64,000 bases of DNA, taken from the NCBI GenBank assembly GCA_035764005.1, contig DASTZZ010000052.1, forward strand, positions 1 through 64,000, given 5' to 3'. Positions 27,549-36,064 of the stretch are shown piece after piece. The notes below the pieces were generated by a model. That model saw only the letters and a program-made list of their open reading frames with translations. It had not been told where the DNA came from and searched no databases. The number at the start of each line of letters is the position of its first letter. Within the stretch, counting starts at the first letter, position 1. Position numbers and translations under genes: made by a program. Origin of the DNA: Terriglobales bacterium. Its GTDB lineage: Bacteria; Acidobacteriota; Terriglobia; Terriglobales; Acidobacteriaceae.

Positions 27549-27705
27549 AAGCAAAACACGACACGGATCGCACGGATTTTATGGATCCCACGGATCCGCA
27601 AAATGAGCTCCCAGCTCCCTACTAATCGCTTCGCCGAAATCAATCCGTTTCTTTGAATCCGTGTAATCCGTGACATCCGTGCGATCCGTGTCGTGTTTTG
27701 CTTTT
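27547..27705. repeat. Periodic-core palindrome, locus C (GGAT/ATCC, 9-base period)
   Basis: The outermost 31 bases (27547-27577) are a perfect reverse complement of 27675-27705. Inside them GGAT starts at 27565, 27574, 27583 and 27592, and ATCC starts at 27657, 27666, 27675 and 27684, all 9 apart and mirror-paired; one more ATCC is at 27643. The 61-base centre is not repetitive. It begins at the HD-GYP stop codon and could act as that gene's terminator. Confidence 0.85.
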
Positions 27706-27765
27706 GATCTCCATTGAAACCCATCTGATACCCTGCACATCTAGTCCTTTTTACGACCACTGAGA

Positions 27766-28248
27766 ATGCAAGAAGTCGAACAAAGCACACCTGCGCACCG
27801 GCATGTCCACAGCATGAACTTTCTGCGTTATCTGCTGCTGGCCTTCATCGTCATCGGCAGCACGTTTGGTGACGTGTATGTCGCCAAGGGGATGAAGCAG
27901 ATTGGAGAAATTTCCATCCATCGCTTGCGCGATCTGATTCTGGCTCCGCTGCATCCTTACGTAGCACTCGGAATCGCCCTGCTGGCGCTCTTTTACTTTT
28001 CTTACCTTGCCTCGCTCTCCTGGGCGGATTTGTCGTACATCATGCCTTCCACAACCTTCGGCTACGTGCTCACCGCATTGCTCGCGCATTTCATGCTGGG
28101 CGAGCGTGTGCCCCTTACACGCTGGATTGGAATCGCGATGATCAGCCTCGGTGTCGGATTGATCACAGGAGGTCACTCCCTGACCGTAGTGCCGACTCCG
28201 GAAGGCGTGAGCCCCCACCTCGAAATAAAGCCGGAGGCGCGATCGTGA
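27766..28248 (+). CDS. EamA/SMR-like half transporter, subunit 1
   Basis: 160 residues (an internal ATG at 27814 would remove 16 polar residues). Four membrane segments at about residues 20-38, 62-85, 92-112 and 116-135, with the drug/metabolite transporter motif LGERVPLTRWIGIAMISLGVGLI at the end. It overlaps the next gene by four bases (GTGA), and that gene encodes a second four-segment half. Such obligate pairs form heterodimeric small multidrug-resistance-like transporters or lipid-linked sugar flippases of the ArnE/ArnF kind. The substrate cannot be read from sequence. Confidence 0.8.
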   Translation: MQEVEQSTPAHRHVHSMNFLRYLLLAFIVIGSTFGDVYVAKGMKQIGEISIHRLRDLILAPLHPYVALGIALLALFYFSYLASLSWADLSYIMPSTTFGYVLTALLAHFMLGERVPLTRWIGIAMISLGVGLITGGHSLTVVPTPEGVSPHLEIKPEARS

Positions 28249-28634
28249 ATCACCACAGCCTGTTAACCACGTGGGTGATGATTCTCGTGCTCGTCAGCCT
28301 CAACTCCGCGGGAGATATGTCCACGGCAAAAGCCATGCGCCGCGTGGGCGACTTCGGCGCGATCCGCCGTCGCGCAGGACTCTGGGGCGTAGTTCGCGGC
28401 GTGCTCACCGAACCGTGGTTCTTCATCGGGCTCACGGCCATGACGCTCAGCTTCTTCACCATGCTCGCCGCGCTCTCGATCATCGACCTCAGCATCGTGA
28501 TTCCCGCTTCCGCGTCGATGAGCTTCCTGCTGAACCTGATTGGCGCGAAATTCATATTGAAGGAACACGTCACAAAGCGTAGATGGATTTCGGGGATACT
28601 GGTGCTGGGTGGGATTGTTTTGCTCAGAACATAG
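28245..28634 (+). CDS. EamA/SMR-like half transporter, subunit 2
   Basis: 129 residues, GTG start inside the stop of subunit 1, so the two are translationally coupled. Four membrane segments with the family end motif LKEHVTKRRWISGILVLGGIVLL. A short loop MRRVGDFGAIRRRAGLWG between segments 1 and 2 mirrors the loop KGMKQIGEISIHRLRDLIL of subunit 1, showing the two are paralogues and likely form a heterodimer in inverted or parallel arrangement. Confidence 0.8.
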   Translation: MNHHSLLTTWVMILVLVSLNSAGDMSTAKAMRRVGDFGAIRRRAGLWGVVRGVLTEPWFFIGLTAMTLSFFTMLAALSIIDLSIVIPASASMSFLLNLIGAKFILKEHVTKRRWISGILVLGGIVLLRT

Positions 28635-28662
28635 CTCATGGTCATGTTAAGATGACTATGAG
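28635..28662 (+). promoter_or_regulatory. Candidate autoregulatory operator of the toxin-antitoxin pair
   Basis: CTCATGGTCAT (28635-28645) and ATGACTATGAG (28652-28662) are inverted repeats with one mismatch and a 6-base spacer. They begin directly after the upstream stop codon and end in the ribosome binding site of the antitoxin gene. Phd/YefM antitoxins usually bind such palindromes to repress their own operon. Confidence 0.6.
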
Positions 28663-28673
28663 GAGTTCCTCCC

Positions 28674-28907
28674 ATGAAAACTATTCCCGCCGGGGAGTTC
28701 AAATCGAAGTGTCTGCAGTTGATGGACAAAGTGCAGCGCACTAGGAGACCCATTACGATCACTAAACGTGGAAAGCCCGTCGCGAAACTTGTGCCGGTTG
28801 AGCAAGAGCAGGATGAGTGGTTTGGTCGATTGCGGGGCGAAATGAAAATTGTCGGAGACATCGTATCCCCGATTGATCCACCCGAAGCCTGGGAATCGAC
28901 TCGGTGA
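28674..28907 (+). CDS. Phd/YefM family antitoxin
   Basis: 77 residues, ATG with GAGGAG upstream. N-terminal DNA-binding half as in Phd/YefM antitoxins (MKTIPAGEFKSKCLQLMDKV ... PITITKRGKPVAKLVPV); the C-terminal part would wrap the toxin. It overlaps the VapC-type toxin gene by four bases (GTGA). It should neutralise the toxin and, with it, repress the operon through the operator at 28635-28662. Confidence 0.9.
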   Translation: MKTIPAGEFKSKCLQLMDKVQRTRRPITITKRGKPVAKLVPVEQEQDEWFGRLRGEMKIVGDIVSPIDPPEAWESTR

Positions 28908-29293
28908 TCCTCATCGACACTCACATCCTTGTGTGGGCTTCGATGCATCCAGATCGTCTCTCCCGTGCGGCGAAGCTGGCGATGGAGAAGGCACGGCAAG
29001 ACGATGGGCTCGGGATTGCCTCGATCACCATGTGGGAATTAGCACGTATCTTTTATCGGGGAAGAATTCAGACGACACGTACTGTGCAGTCCGCTGTTGA
29101 AGAATTGAGTTTGGGGGTTACCATCCAGGAACTTACGCCCGAGATTGTATCGATCGCTGCAGAACTGCCGGAACCATATCCGCGTGATCCGGCAGACAGA
29201 TTGATCGGTGCCACGGCTCGGGCATTGGGCATTCCACTCGTAACAGCGGACGCTTCGATCATTGCAAGTCGCGCTGTCGAAACGATCTGGTGA
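28904..29293 (+). CDS. vapC: VapC-type PIN-domain toxin
   Basis: 129 residues, GTG start. The PIN nuclease acidic residues are visible: D5 in LIDTHILVW, the glutamate in ITMWELARIF (about residue 46), and the aspartates in DPADRLIGATA and VTADASI near the C-terminus. PIN toxins cut tRNA or rRNA when freed from the antitoxin. Pairing with a Phd-type rather than VapB-type antitoxin is common. The set is intact and looks functional. Confidence 0.92.
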   Translation: MILIDTHILVWASMHPDRLSRAAKLAMEKARQDDGLGIASITMWELARIFYRGRIQTTRTVQSAVEELSLGVTIQELTPEIVSIAAELPEPYPRDPADRLIGATARALGIPLVTADASIIASRAVETIW

Positions 29294-29297
29294 TAGC

Positions 29298-30713
29298 TCA
29301 TCTGACGAACAACTTCATCAGACCCTTCGCAGGTAAATCCAACACTGAGAATTGCTGTTGAATGCCCGCCGAGGCAGCAGCGGCTTCTGCAGCCCTGTAT
29401 CCACTCCTCACCGCTCCTTCCATGGTTGCCGGCCAGCCGGTTGCAGTCCAGTCTCCGGCGAGAAAGATTCTTGGCCACGGTGAACGCGAATTGGGCCGAT
29501 AAGAGTCCGAGCCGGGCAGCGCGGAGTACGTCGCGTGAACTTCCTTTACCACCGTCGCCTTCAACAGCGTAGCGGTTTTCGCGGCAGGGAAGAATTCATC
29601 TAATTCGCGCAGGGCAAGGTCAATAATCTCCTGCCGTCCCATTTCGACAAGCGGCTTCGACGAGCTGACGACTAGCTCGATATAGCTGCCCTGCGAATTC
29701 TCTTGCTGCCGCTGCGGCTGGAGCTTCGATTTCTGGAACATCCACTGGATGGTGCGGTCGAGGAGCACTGCATGAGGAAGTTGGGTGATCTCGCGATCTA
29801 ACCAGAGATGGATTCCTGTGATTGGCGAATTCTCGAATTGCTCGAGTTGCTGACGCAGTGTGGTGCTTAAGGATCCTGTCCCATTTTGGGCAGGTAGTAG
29901 CTTGCCGAGCGCATAGTAAGGAACGGCGAGAATTGCGTAATCGAATGACTCCGAAAGCCCTGCCCCTTGAAGAACAACTTGCTCGGAGCTCGGAACCACG
30001 GCTTCAATGCTGTTGCGCAATAACACGCGGCCGCCACGCTGCTCGATGTAGCCGATTGCGCTTGCGTATAAGTCCGAAAGCGGAACAGTGGGCACGCCCA
30101 TCTTTCCCGCTTCTGCAGACTTCAGGAACGACTCGCGAAAGACCTGTGCGCCATAGCGGACTGAGATGCGATCCAAGTCCTCGTTGATTGCGCTTACCAG
30201 GACTACCTTCCAGAAGCGATCAATGGCTCGTTGTGTCTGATTGTGCTGACGCAGCCAATCGAAGAAGCTCTTGGGACTATCCGGAGGGAGCGGTCCCATA
30301 AGTGCGAGCATGGCGCGCGCGATTGCCAGCTTGTCGCCTACAGAGAGTGAGGCTGCTTTTAAAAACGAAGGGGCCGTATGAAGCGGCGCTGGTAATGCAG
30401 ACGGTGCAATCTCGGAGCGGCGCCCGCCTGGTTCAATGAACGTCAGCGTGTCGAACCAACGAATCTTGTCGGAAACCCCGATGCGGCGATAGAAGTCGAG
30501 CAAATTGGTGCAACAGCCGAGCAGCACATGCTGGCAGTTATCGACCGTCTCTCCCGTTCCCGGATGCTCGTACGAAGATGCACGTCCGCCAACGAATGGA
30601 CGCCGCTCGAAGACCGTAACTTCAAATCCTGAATCCGCCAGAGCGCATGCAGCAGAGAGCCCGGCAATGCCGCCGCCGATGATTCCCACTCTGGCACTCT
30701 GTTGTTTGTCCAT
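29298..30713 (-). CDS. hpnE: Hydroxysqualene dehydroxylase HpnE
   Basis: 471 residues. FAD-binding N-terminus VGIIGGGIAGLSAACALADSGFEVTVFERR, then a segment VDNCQHVLLGCCTNLLDFYRRIG typical of HpnE, and a C-terminal FAD contact PRIFLAGDWTATGWPATMEGAVRSG. HpnE reduces hydroxysqualene to squalene, the last step of the HpnCDE route. Last gene of the minus-strand run after hpnC and hpnD, nine bases behind hpnD. Confidence 0.93.
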   Translation of the reverse strand: MDKQQSARVGIIGGGIAGLSAACALADSGFEVTVFERRPFVGGRASSYEHPGTGETVDNCQHVLLGCCTNLLDFYRRIGVSDKIRWFDTLTFIEPGGRRSEIAPSALPAPLHTAPSFLKAASLSVGDKLAIARAMLALMGPLPPDSPKSFFDWLRQHNQTQRAIDRFWKVVLVSAINEDLDRISVRYGAQVFRESFLKSAEAGKMGVPTVPLSDLYASAIGYIEQRGGRVLLRNSIEAVVPSSEQVVLQGAGLSESFDYAILAVPYYALGKLLPAQNGTGSLSTTLRQQLEQFENSPITGIHLWLDREITQLPHAVLLDRTIQWMFQKSKLQPQRQQENSQGSYIELVVSSSKPLVEMGRQEIIDLALRELDEFFPAAKTATLLKATVVKEVHATYSALPGSDSYRPNSRSPWPRIFLAGDWTATGWPATMEGAVRSGYRAAEAAAASAGIQQQFSVLDLPAKGLMKLFVR

Positions 30714-30722
30714 TTCGATGAG

Positions 30723-31670
30723 CTACACGGTGCGAAAGATCGACTTCACAACCCCGCGGCCAAGTATCACGAATTTCTCGGCAGTACTCAGGCGGACGCG
30801 ACGACGAAGCACGTCGTAGTTGCTCTTCGCAATCTTCTCTAGCAATCGGCTGTAAATGGTGACCATCACCCACAGCGCTGCGCGGCTGTCGCGGTGAATG
30901 AGTGGAATCAGCTCGAATCCGGATCTGTAATATTCGCGCGCGCGGTCTGCCTCGAAGGCGAGCAATGCGCGCAGACGCTCCGCATCGAGGCGCTTTCCGC
31001 CATCGTTCAGAAAATCTTCGACAGCCAAGCCGAATTTTGCTAGATCCTCTTCAGGAAAATACACCCGGCCAAGAGACGCGTCTTCCTTCACGTCCCGAAT
31101 AATGTTGGTCAGCTGGAAGGCCACGCCACAGCGCTCGGCTAAGTCTTCAGCTCGGCGGTCTTCATAGCCATAAATGCGAATGCACACCAATCCGACGACG
31201 GACGCGACGAGATAGCAGTAGCGATACAGCTCTGCAAACGTGCGGTGCACGCGAACAACAGCGAGAGTCGCAGTTCCTCCGCTCGATTGATGCTCAGGGG
31301 CGATTTCCCGCCTGGCCGCTTCAAGATCCATGCTGGTTCCTTGCACAAGCTGATCGAGAAGTTTGGGCGGAATCTGGAATTTCTTTTGCGCATCGGCCAA
31401 AGCCATAAAAACAGGATCGTCGCTCGGAGTCCCAGATTCGACGCGTTGCCACTCCGCCAGCCAACTGCTTAGCCGCGATTTGCGTTCTTCGACTGAGCGC
31501 GCTTGATCGTCACTCAAATCGTCGGCATGGCGCATGAATGCGTAAACAGCCGACAGCGCGTTGCGCTTGGCGCGCGGAAGTGCCAGGAACGAGTAGTAGA
31601 AGTTGCGCGCTTCGCGTCGTGCGATCCCGCGACAGACGGCATACGCCATGTTTATGCGCGGGTCGCTCAC
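30723..31670 (-). CDS. hpnD: Presqualene diphosphate synthase HpnD
   Basis: 315 residues. Trans-isoprenyl diphosphate synthase fold with the two aspartate-rich motifs: FMRHADDLSDD near residue 45 and LTNIIRDVKEDASLGRVYFPEEDL near residue 170. HpnD condenses two farnesyl diphosphates to presqualene diphosphate. Its start overlaps the hpnC stop by four bases (ATGA), so the two are coupled. Confidence 0.92.
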   Translation of the reverse strand: MSDPRINMAYAVCRGIARREARNFYYSFLALPRAKRNALSAVYAFMRHADDLSDDQARSVEERKSRLSSWLAEWQRVESGTPSDDPVFMALADAQKKFQIPPKLLDQLVQGTSMDLEAARREIAPEHQSSGGTATLAVVRVHRTFAELYRYCYLVASVVGLVCIRIYGYEDRRAEDLAERCGVAFQLTNIIRDVKEDASLGRVYFPEEDLAKFGLAVEDFLNDGGKRLDAERLRALLAFEADRAREYYRSGFELIPLIHRDSRAALWVMVTIYSRLLEKIAKSNYDVLRRRVRLSTAEKFVILGRGVVKSIFRTV

Positions 31671-32617
31671 AGCCTGCTCCAGAGCGCCTGCGCGGCGGCT
31701 TTGGCGACCAGGCCCAGCTTGCGCGATTTCGAAATCGCAGGACGCGCGCGCAGCACGTCAAAATCCTGGCGCTCGATGCAGTTCAGAATCTCTTCGCCAC
31801 CGCGGCTGAACAGCTCAATATCAATCGCCAATTCGCGATCGACCATTCCGATGAGTGGACGCCCGCGCTGGAACCACTCACGCGCTCTTTCCACTTCGAA
31901 CTGCATGAGCTGGCGGAATTCGGGTGTGAAACGCCGCTCGGCAATTTGGGCTTCGGCCACTCCGTAGCGCTCGAGATCTTCGAGCGGAAGGTAAATGCGG
32001 CCTTTGCGGTAATCGACCGAAACGTCCTGCCAGAAATTCGCGAGCTGGAGTGCAGTGCACGTGAAGTCGGAAAGCTGCTGGCGCTCTGGATCGGAATACC
32101 CGCAGGCATACAAGACAAGCCGACCGACTGGATTTGCCGAGTTCACGCAGTATCCGAGCAGATCGTCGAAGGTGCGGTAACGAGTAACGGTCTGATCCTG
32201 CCGAAAAGCAACCAGCAGATTCGCGAAAGGATCGCGGGGAATCTTGCATTCGAGAATCGTCGGCCGAAGCGCAACAAACACCGGATGCCGCGGCGCTCCG
32301 GCATAGCAGGCGTTCAGCTCTTCTTCCCATTCATCGAGCAGCGCGAGTGACTGCTGGGCATTGCCGACTTCATCGCCCAAATCGTCCGAGATTCGGCAGT
32401 ACGCGTAGATGCTGTAGAAGTGCGGCCGCAGTTTCTCCGGCAAGAACCATGTAGCTACGCTGAAGTTCTCGTAATGGCTGCGCGCCAGGCGCTCGCAATA
32501 CGCGCGCGCTTCTTCGAGCGACGGTGGGGTTTGCGGAATGGCGTATTCAGGAGGAAGAGCCGACCATCCAGTACCGGTTCCACTCTGGGCGAGGGAGCTT
32601 TGCATGTGCGAGGACAT
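31667..32617 (-). CDS. hpnC: Hydroxysqualene synthase HpnC
   Basis: 316 residues from the ATG at 32617 (TTG at 32623 and ATG at 32605 are alternatives). Same fold as HpnD: SHYENFSVATWFLP at the N-terminus, first aspartate motif YCRISDDLGDE, then YCVNSANPVGRLVLYACG and LANFWQDVSVDYRKGRIYLP as second metal site. HpnC turns presqualene diphosphate into hydroxysqualene. Gene order hpnC-hpnD-hpnE is the usual one; squalene-hopene cyclase is not in this window. Confidence 0.92.
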   Translation of the reverse strand: MSSHMQSSLAQSGTGTGWSALPPEYAIPQTPPSLEEARAYCERLARSHYENFSVATWFLPEKLRPHFYSIYAYCRISDDLGDEVGNAQQSLALLDEWEEELNACYAGAPRHPVFVALRPTILECKIPRDPFANLLVAFRQDQTVTRYRTFDDLLGYCVNSANPVGRLVLYACGYSDPERQQLSDFTCTALQLANFWQDVSVDYRKGRIYLPLEDLERYGVAEAQIAERRFTPEFRQLMQFEVERAREWFQRGRPLIGMVDRELAIDIELFSRGGEEILNCIERQDFDVLRARPAISKSRKLGLVAKAAAQALWSRL

Positions 32618-32623
32618 CCGCAA

Positions 32624-33664
32624 TTAGATCCGGCCCGGGATAATGGCCGTTTTGATCTCGCCGCTGCGATCAAGCATCTTCTGCAGCACTTTTTTCAGGT
32701 TCGAGAGAGGCGCTTCGCCGGTCACGTAGTCGGAGCTCTGGATTTTGTTCTGCGTGATCAGACCGAACGCCTTGCGTACCATTTCGGGAGTATGGTGGAA
32801 AGTCGCCTTCAGCGTGATCTGTGAATAATGCAGGCGCTGGGTATCCAGTTCCACTTTGGTCCCACTGGCGCATCCGCCGAAGAAGTTCACGGTGCCGCCT
32901 TTGCGAACCATGTCCACAGCCCACTGCCAGGCCTGGGGACGTCCTACGGCTTCGATTACGACATCTGCTCCACGCCGCTTCGGCGTCAATGCGCGAACTG
33001 CCTCGATAGGATCATCGACCGCGGTGATCTGTACGACCTCATCGGCGCCGAAGCGCTGAGCATCTTTGACCTGCTCGTCGCGCTTGACCACCGCGATTAC
33101 TCGCGTGCCGCTCAGCTTGGCAACCTGCATGAACATAAGCCCAATCGGACCAGCGCCGATTACAACGACGCTGTCACCCGGCTCCGGATGCGTTTCGTTT
33201 AATCCGTGCAGGACGCACGCCAGCGGCTCGCACATCGCCGCAGCTTCGAAGCTGACGTTATCGGGAATCCGCAGCATGTTGACTTCAACGATGCGGCGGG
33301 GAACTTTGATGTACTCGGCGTAAGCTCCGTTTATGAAAAGCAGGTCTTCGCACAGGTTCGGCTGCTTCTTCAGGCAGAAGAAGCACACGCCGCACGGTGC
33401 AGAGTTCAGCGCAACAACGCGCATTCCCGGGCGGAAGTCCTTCACGCCTGCGCCCACTTCTTCGATCGTCCCCGCGAGTTCGTGCCCGAAGAGAGCAGGA
33501 GGCTGGATCATGCGCGCGTGGTATCCGCGCTGGAAGACCTTGACGTCGGTACCGCAGGTGAGGGCCACCTGGACTTTGATCAGAACCTCTCCCTCGGCCA
33601 CGCGGGGGATCGGCACCTTCTCGATTTTTACGTCCTCCTTACCGTAGAGGACGGCGGCCTTCAT
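32624..33664 (-). CDS. Zinc-dependent medium-chain dehydrogenase (second of a tandem pair)
   Basis: 346 residues from ATG 33664; the frame opens further to a TTG at 33724, which would add a 20-residue polar tail without a ribosome site. GroES-like catalytic domain with TCGTDVKVF, GHELAGTIEEVG and the four-cysteine structural zinc loop CGVCFFCLKKQPNLC; Rossmann domain with VVIGAGPIGLMFMQVAK. Family of sorbitol, threonine and alcohol dehydrogenases; the substrate cannot be told. It abuts hpnC directly, so it is in the same operon. About a third identical by eye to the dehydrogenase upstream. Confidence 0.85.
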   Translation of the reverse strand: MKAAVLYGKEDVKIEKVPIPRVAEGEVLIKVQVALTCGTDVKVFQRGYHARMIQPPALFGHELAGTIEEVGAGVKDFRPGMRVVALNSAPCGVCFFCLKKQPNLCEDLLFINGAYAEYIKVPRRIVEVNMLRIPDNVSFEAAAMCEPLACVLHGLNETHPEPGDSVVVIGAGPIGLMFMQVAKLSGTRVIAVVKRDEQVKDAQRFGADEVVQITAVDDPIEAVRALTPKRRGADVVIEAVGRPQAWQWAVDMVRKGGTVNFFGGCASGTKVELDTQRLHYSQITLKATFHHTPEMVRKAFGLITQNKIQSSDYVTGEAPLSNLKKVLQKMLDRSGEIKTAIIPGRI

Positions 33665-33720
33665 GGTTCCGTTCAAATCTTTGTCCTTAGAACGCGCCGG
33701 ATGCGACGCTTCGCCATTCC

Positions 33721-34824
33721 TCAATGGCCCGGCTGAATGACAATCTTCATCGAATCGGGCTGCGGATTGGCAGCCAAATGCAAGGCCGGCACCGCTTCGG
33801 TCAACGGAAAGCGGTGCGAGATCAAGCCTGCAAAATCAATGTCTCCGCTAAAAACCAGGCGCGCGCTCTCGTCTTGCAGCTCAACCGAGGCGCTGTAGGA
33901 GCCCATCAACGTCTTTTCATCGACGCAAACAGCAGCAGGATCGATTGTCGCCTCACCGCGTGCCGTCTGTGCAAAGAGCATCACCCGTCCGCCAAATCGC
34001 ACCGCCTCCATTGCCGGCCGAATTAGACCATTGCCGCCGACCGCCAGCATCACCGCATCGGCACCGCGGCCGTCGGTTCGCGCGCGGACTTCCTTGACCA
34101 TGTCAGACTTCGCGGCGTCTATGGTCTCGGAAATCTGATACTCCAGAGACATTGTAAGCCGCTGCTCATACAAATCGGAAGCAATCACCCGGGCACCTGC
34201 TCGCCGAGCCAGCGAAGCCAAAATGATGCCGATGGGCCCTTGTCCGATGACCAGCACGGTCTCGCCTGGGACAAGCTGCAGCGCCTCGACGCCTTTCAAG
34301 CAGGTGTTCACAGGCTCGACAAATGCCGCCTGCTCAAACGAGACCCCCTCCGGAATCTTCACCAGCCCGCGGCGGACGATCCAATCCATGACCCGGACAT
34401 ATTCGGCGAATCCCCCGCCCGACGGCTCAAATCCAGCCGTACAGCCGACCTTCTTGTACACGGGGCACTGGGCGAAGACTTTGCGCTCGCAGTAAAAGCA
34501 CTTTCCGCAGGGGATGTGATGGAAGACCATCACGCGATCGCCAACCGCAAATCCTTGGACATCGGATCCGACAGCAGCGATGACGCCGGAAGTCTCATGA
34601 CCGAAAATCCGCGGCGCCGAATGCGAGCCGGTGTGGATCTTCTTCAGGTCGGTCCCACAGATTCCACAAGTGTGGACCCGAATTAGAACCTCGCCGGCGC
34701 CAATCTCCGGAACGGGAACGGTCTCAATGCGCACATCATCAACAGCGCGGTAGACGGCCGCTTGCATCACCGTAGGAGTAGCCGAACGCTCGCCCGCCGC
34801 GGCAGCTTGAGTGACTGTAGCCAT
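33721..34824 (-). CDS. Zinc-dependent medium-chain dehydrogenase (first of a tandem pair)
   Basis: 367 residues (an internal ATG at 34767 would give 348). Catalytic zinc site CGICGTDLKKIH and GHETSGVIAAVG, structural zinc loop CGKCFYCERKVFAQC, Rossmann motif VIGQGPIGIILASLARRAG. First gene of the operon leading into hpnCDE. The two dehydrogenases are paralogues but clearly diverged, so they probably act on different substrates or in sequence. A link with hopanoid or isoprenoid metabolism is suggested only by position. Confidence 0.85.
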   Translation of the reverse strand: MATVTQAAAAGERSATPTVMQAAVYRAVDDVRIETVPVPEIGAGEVLIRVHTCGICGTDLKKIHTGSHSAPRIFGHETSGVIAAVGSDVQGFAVGDRVMVFHHIPCGKCFYCERKVFAQCPVYKKVGCTAGFEPSGGGFAEYVRVMDWIVRRGLVKIPEGVSFEQAAFVEPVNTCLKGVEALQLVPGETVLVIGQGPIGIILASLARRAGARVIASDLYEQRLTMSLEYQISETIDAAKSDMVKEVRARTDGRGADAVMLAVGGNGLIRPAMEAVRFGGRVMLFAQTARGEATIDPAAVCVDEKTLMGSYSASVELQDESARLVFSGDIDFAGLISHRFPLTEAVPALHLAANPQPDSMKIVIQPGH

Positions 34825-34965
34825 GAGCTAACTGGCTCAATTGTAAATGGCTTCCGATTCGTTGACCTACACCGCGCCCCGAGGCTCCGAAGGGCACTCT
34901 CTCCGTCAACGAATTCTCCTCTTCACGTTCCGCTTTGGAAGCAGTACGCTGTCTCGGAAATTTCT

Positions 34966-36045
34966 ATGGCTACCCATCTTGTAGTCGCAGCACTTCTCCT
35001 CTCCAGCTTCTGCTTCGCCGATCTCAAATATCGAATGCACACGACAGGAAGGCCGGTGCCTACTTCGGATACGGTCGTCTATGTGCATGGCGATCGTATC
35101 CGCGTCGAATTCCCCGACAACGGACGCGTGAATATCCGCCAGTGCGACCTGAACCGCGTCGTACATCTCGATCCACAAACGAAGACCTATCGTGTACAGG
35201 AGCTCGAACCCGAGCCAGAGGCAGCCCAAGACGATTCTGCTCCCAGTACGAGACCATCATCGTGCCGAATGAAAACAAGGAGGGAAGTCGAAGAGACCGG
35301 GGAATTCCAGAAGCTCCTCGGCTTTGACGCGCAGCACGTTCGCATCTTCATTTACAAGGACCCTGTGCCGGAATCGTGCCCGGAAAATCAGCCCCTCGCC
35401 TCGATACTCGTTCAGGAGCGTGATGGATGGTACATCCAGGTTCCCTGGCTGCCCGAGTGTCCTGCTCCCAAAGATAAAAATGCGAGCACAAACAGGGCCT
35501 TCGATGTGCCGGATCACTATCTTCGCAGCGATGGCACGCTCACTCCTGACCTGCTTCCGGCAAAGGTAGATGTGAAGCGCCGCCGAGGACAGGAACTGCA
35601 GACCGCCTTCACCGCCGAGGCATCGGATATTTCGACGGACGCACTTGATCCCGTGCTATTCGACGTTCCCTCCGATTATCGCGAGGTGCCCGCGCACGAT
35701 GTCGCCAGTTGTTCCGGCACTCCTGAGATCGTTGCCCATCTTGAGGATGGATCGGCAGTCTATCGCGTCGGGTGCGGCATCCAACCTCCTCAACCGCTTC
35801 GACGACAGGAGCCCGACTATTCCGAGCGCGCAAGAAAGAAAAAAATCTCAGGCACGGTCCAGCTTTCCGCCGTCGTTGATTCAGGTGGAAATGTGCGCGA
35901 TATTCAGGTTACGAAATCGCTGGAACGCAGCCTCGATCAGCAGGCGATCGCTGCTCTTAATAAATGGATATTCGAGCCAGCGACCAAAGACGGCCAGCCT
36001 GTCGCGGTGAAACTCGAGATCGAAATGAGCTTTCGGCTTTATTGA
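34966..36045 (+). CDS. Exported protein with C-terminal TonB domain
   Basis: 359 residues from ATG 34966; the frame is open upstream to 34762 but only this start gives a signal peptide (MATHLVVAALLLSSFCFAD). The middle (residues 20-260) is a unique domain with conserved-looking cysteines (QCDLNRVVHLDPQTKTYRV, VPWLPECP). The last 85 residues match the TonB C-terminal fold (PDYSERARKKKISGTVQLSAVVDSGGNV ... LDQQAIAALNKWIFEPATKDGQPV). It lacks the usual N-terminal membrane anchor and proline-rich linker, so it is not a classical TonB; Acidobacteriota have many such proteins, of unknown role. Divergent from the dehydrogenase-hpn operon. Confidence 0.75.
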   Translation: MATHLVVAALLLSSFCFADLKYRMHTTGRPVPTSDTVVYVHGDRIRVEFPDNGRVNIRQCDLNRVVHLDPQTKTYRVQELEPEPEAAQDDSAPSTRPSSCRMKTRREVEETGEFQKLLGFDAQHVRIFIYKDPVPESCPENQPLASILVQERDGWYIQVPWLPECPAPKDKNASTNRAFDVPDHYLRSDGTLTPDLLPAKVDVKRRRGQELQTAFTAEASDISTDALDPVLFDVPSDYREVPAHDVASCSGTPEIVAHLEDGSAVYRVGCGIQPPQPLRRQEPDYSERARKKKISGTVQLSAVVDSGGNVRDIQVTKSLERSLDQQAIAALNKWIFEPATKDGQPVAVKLEIEMSFRLY

Positions 36046-36064
36046 TCAAGGCCCTGAAATACGA

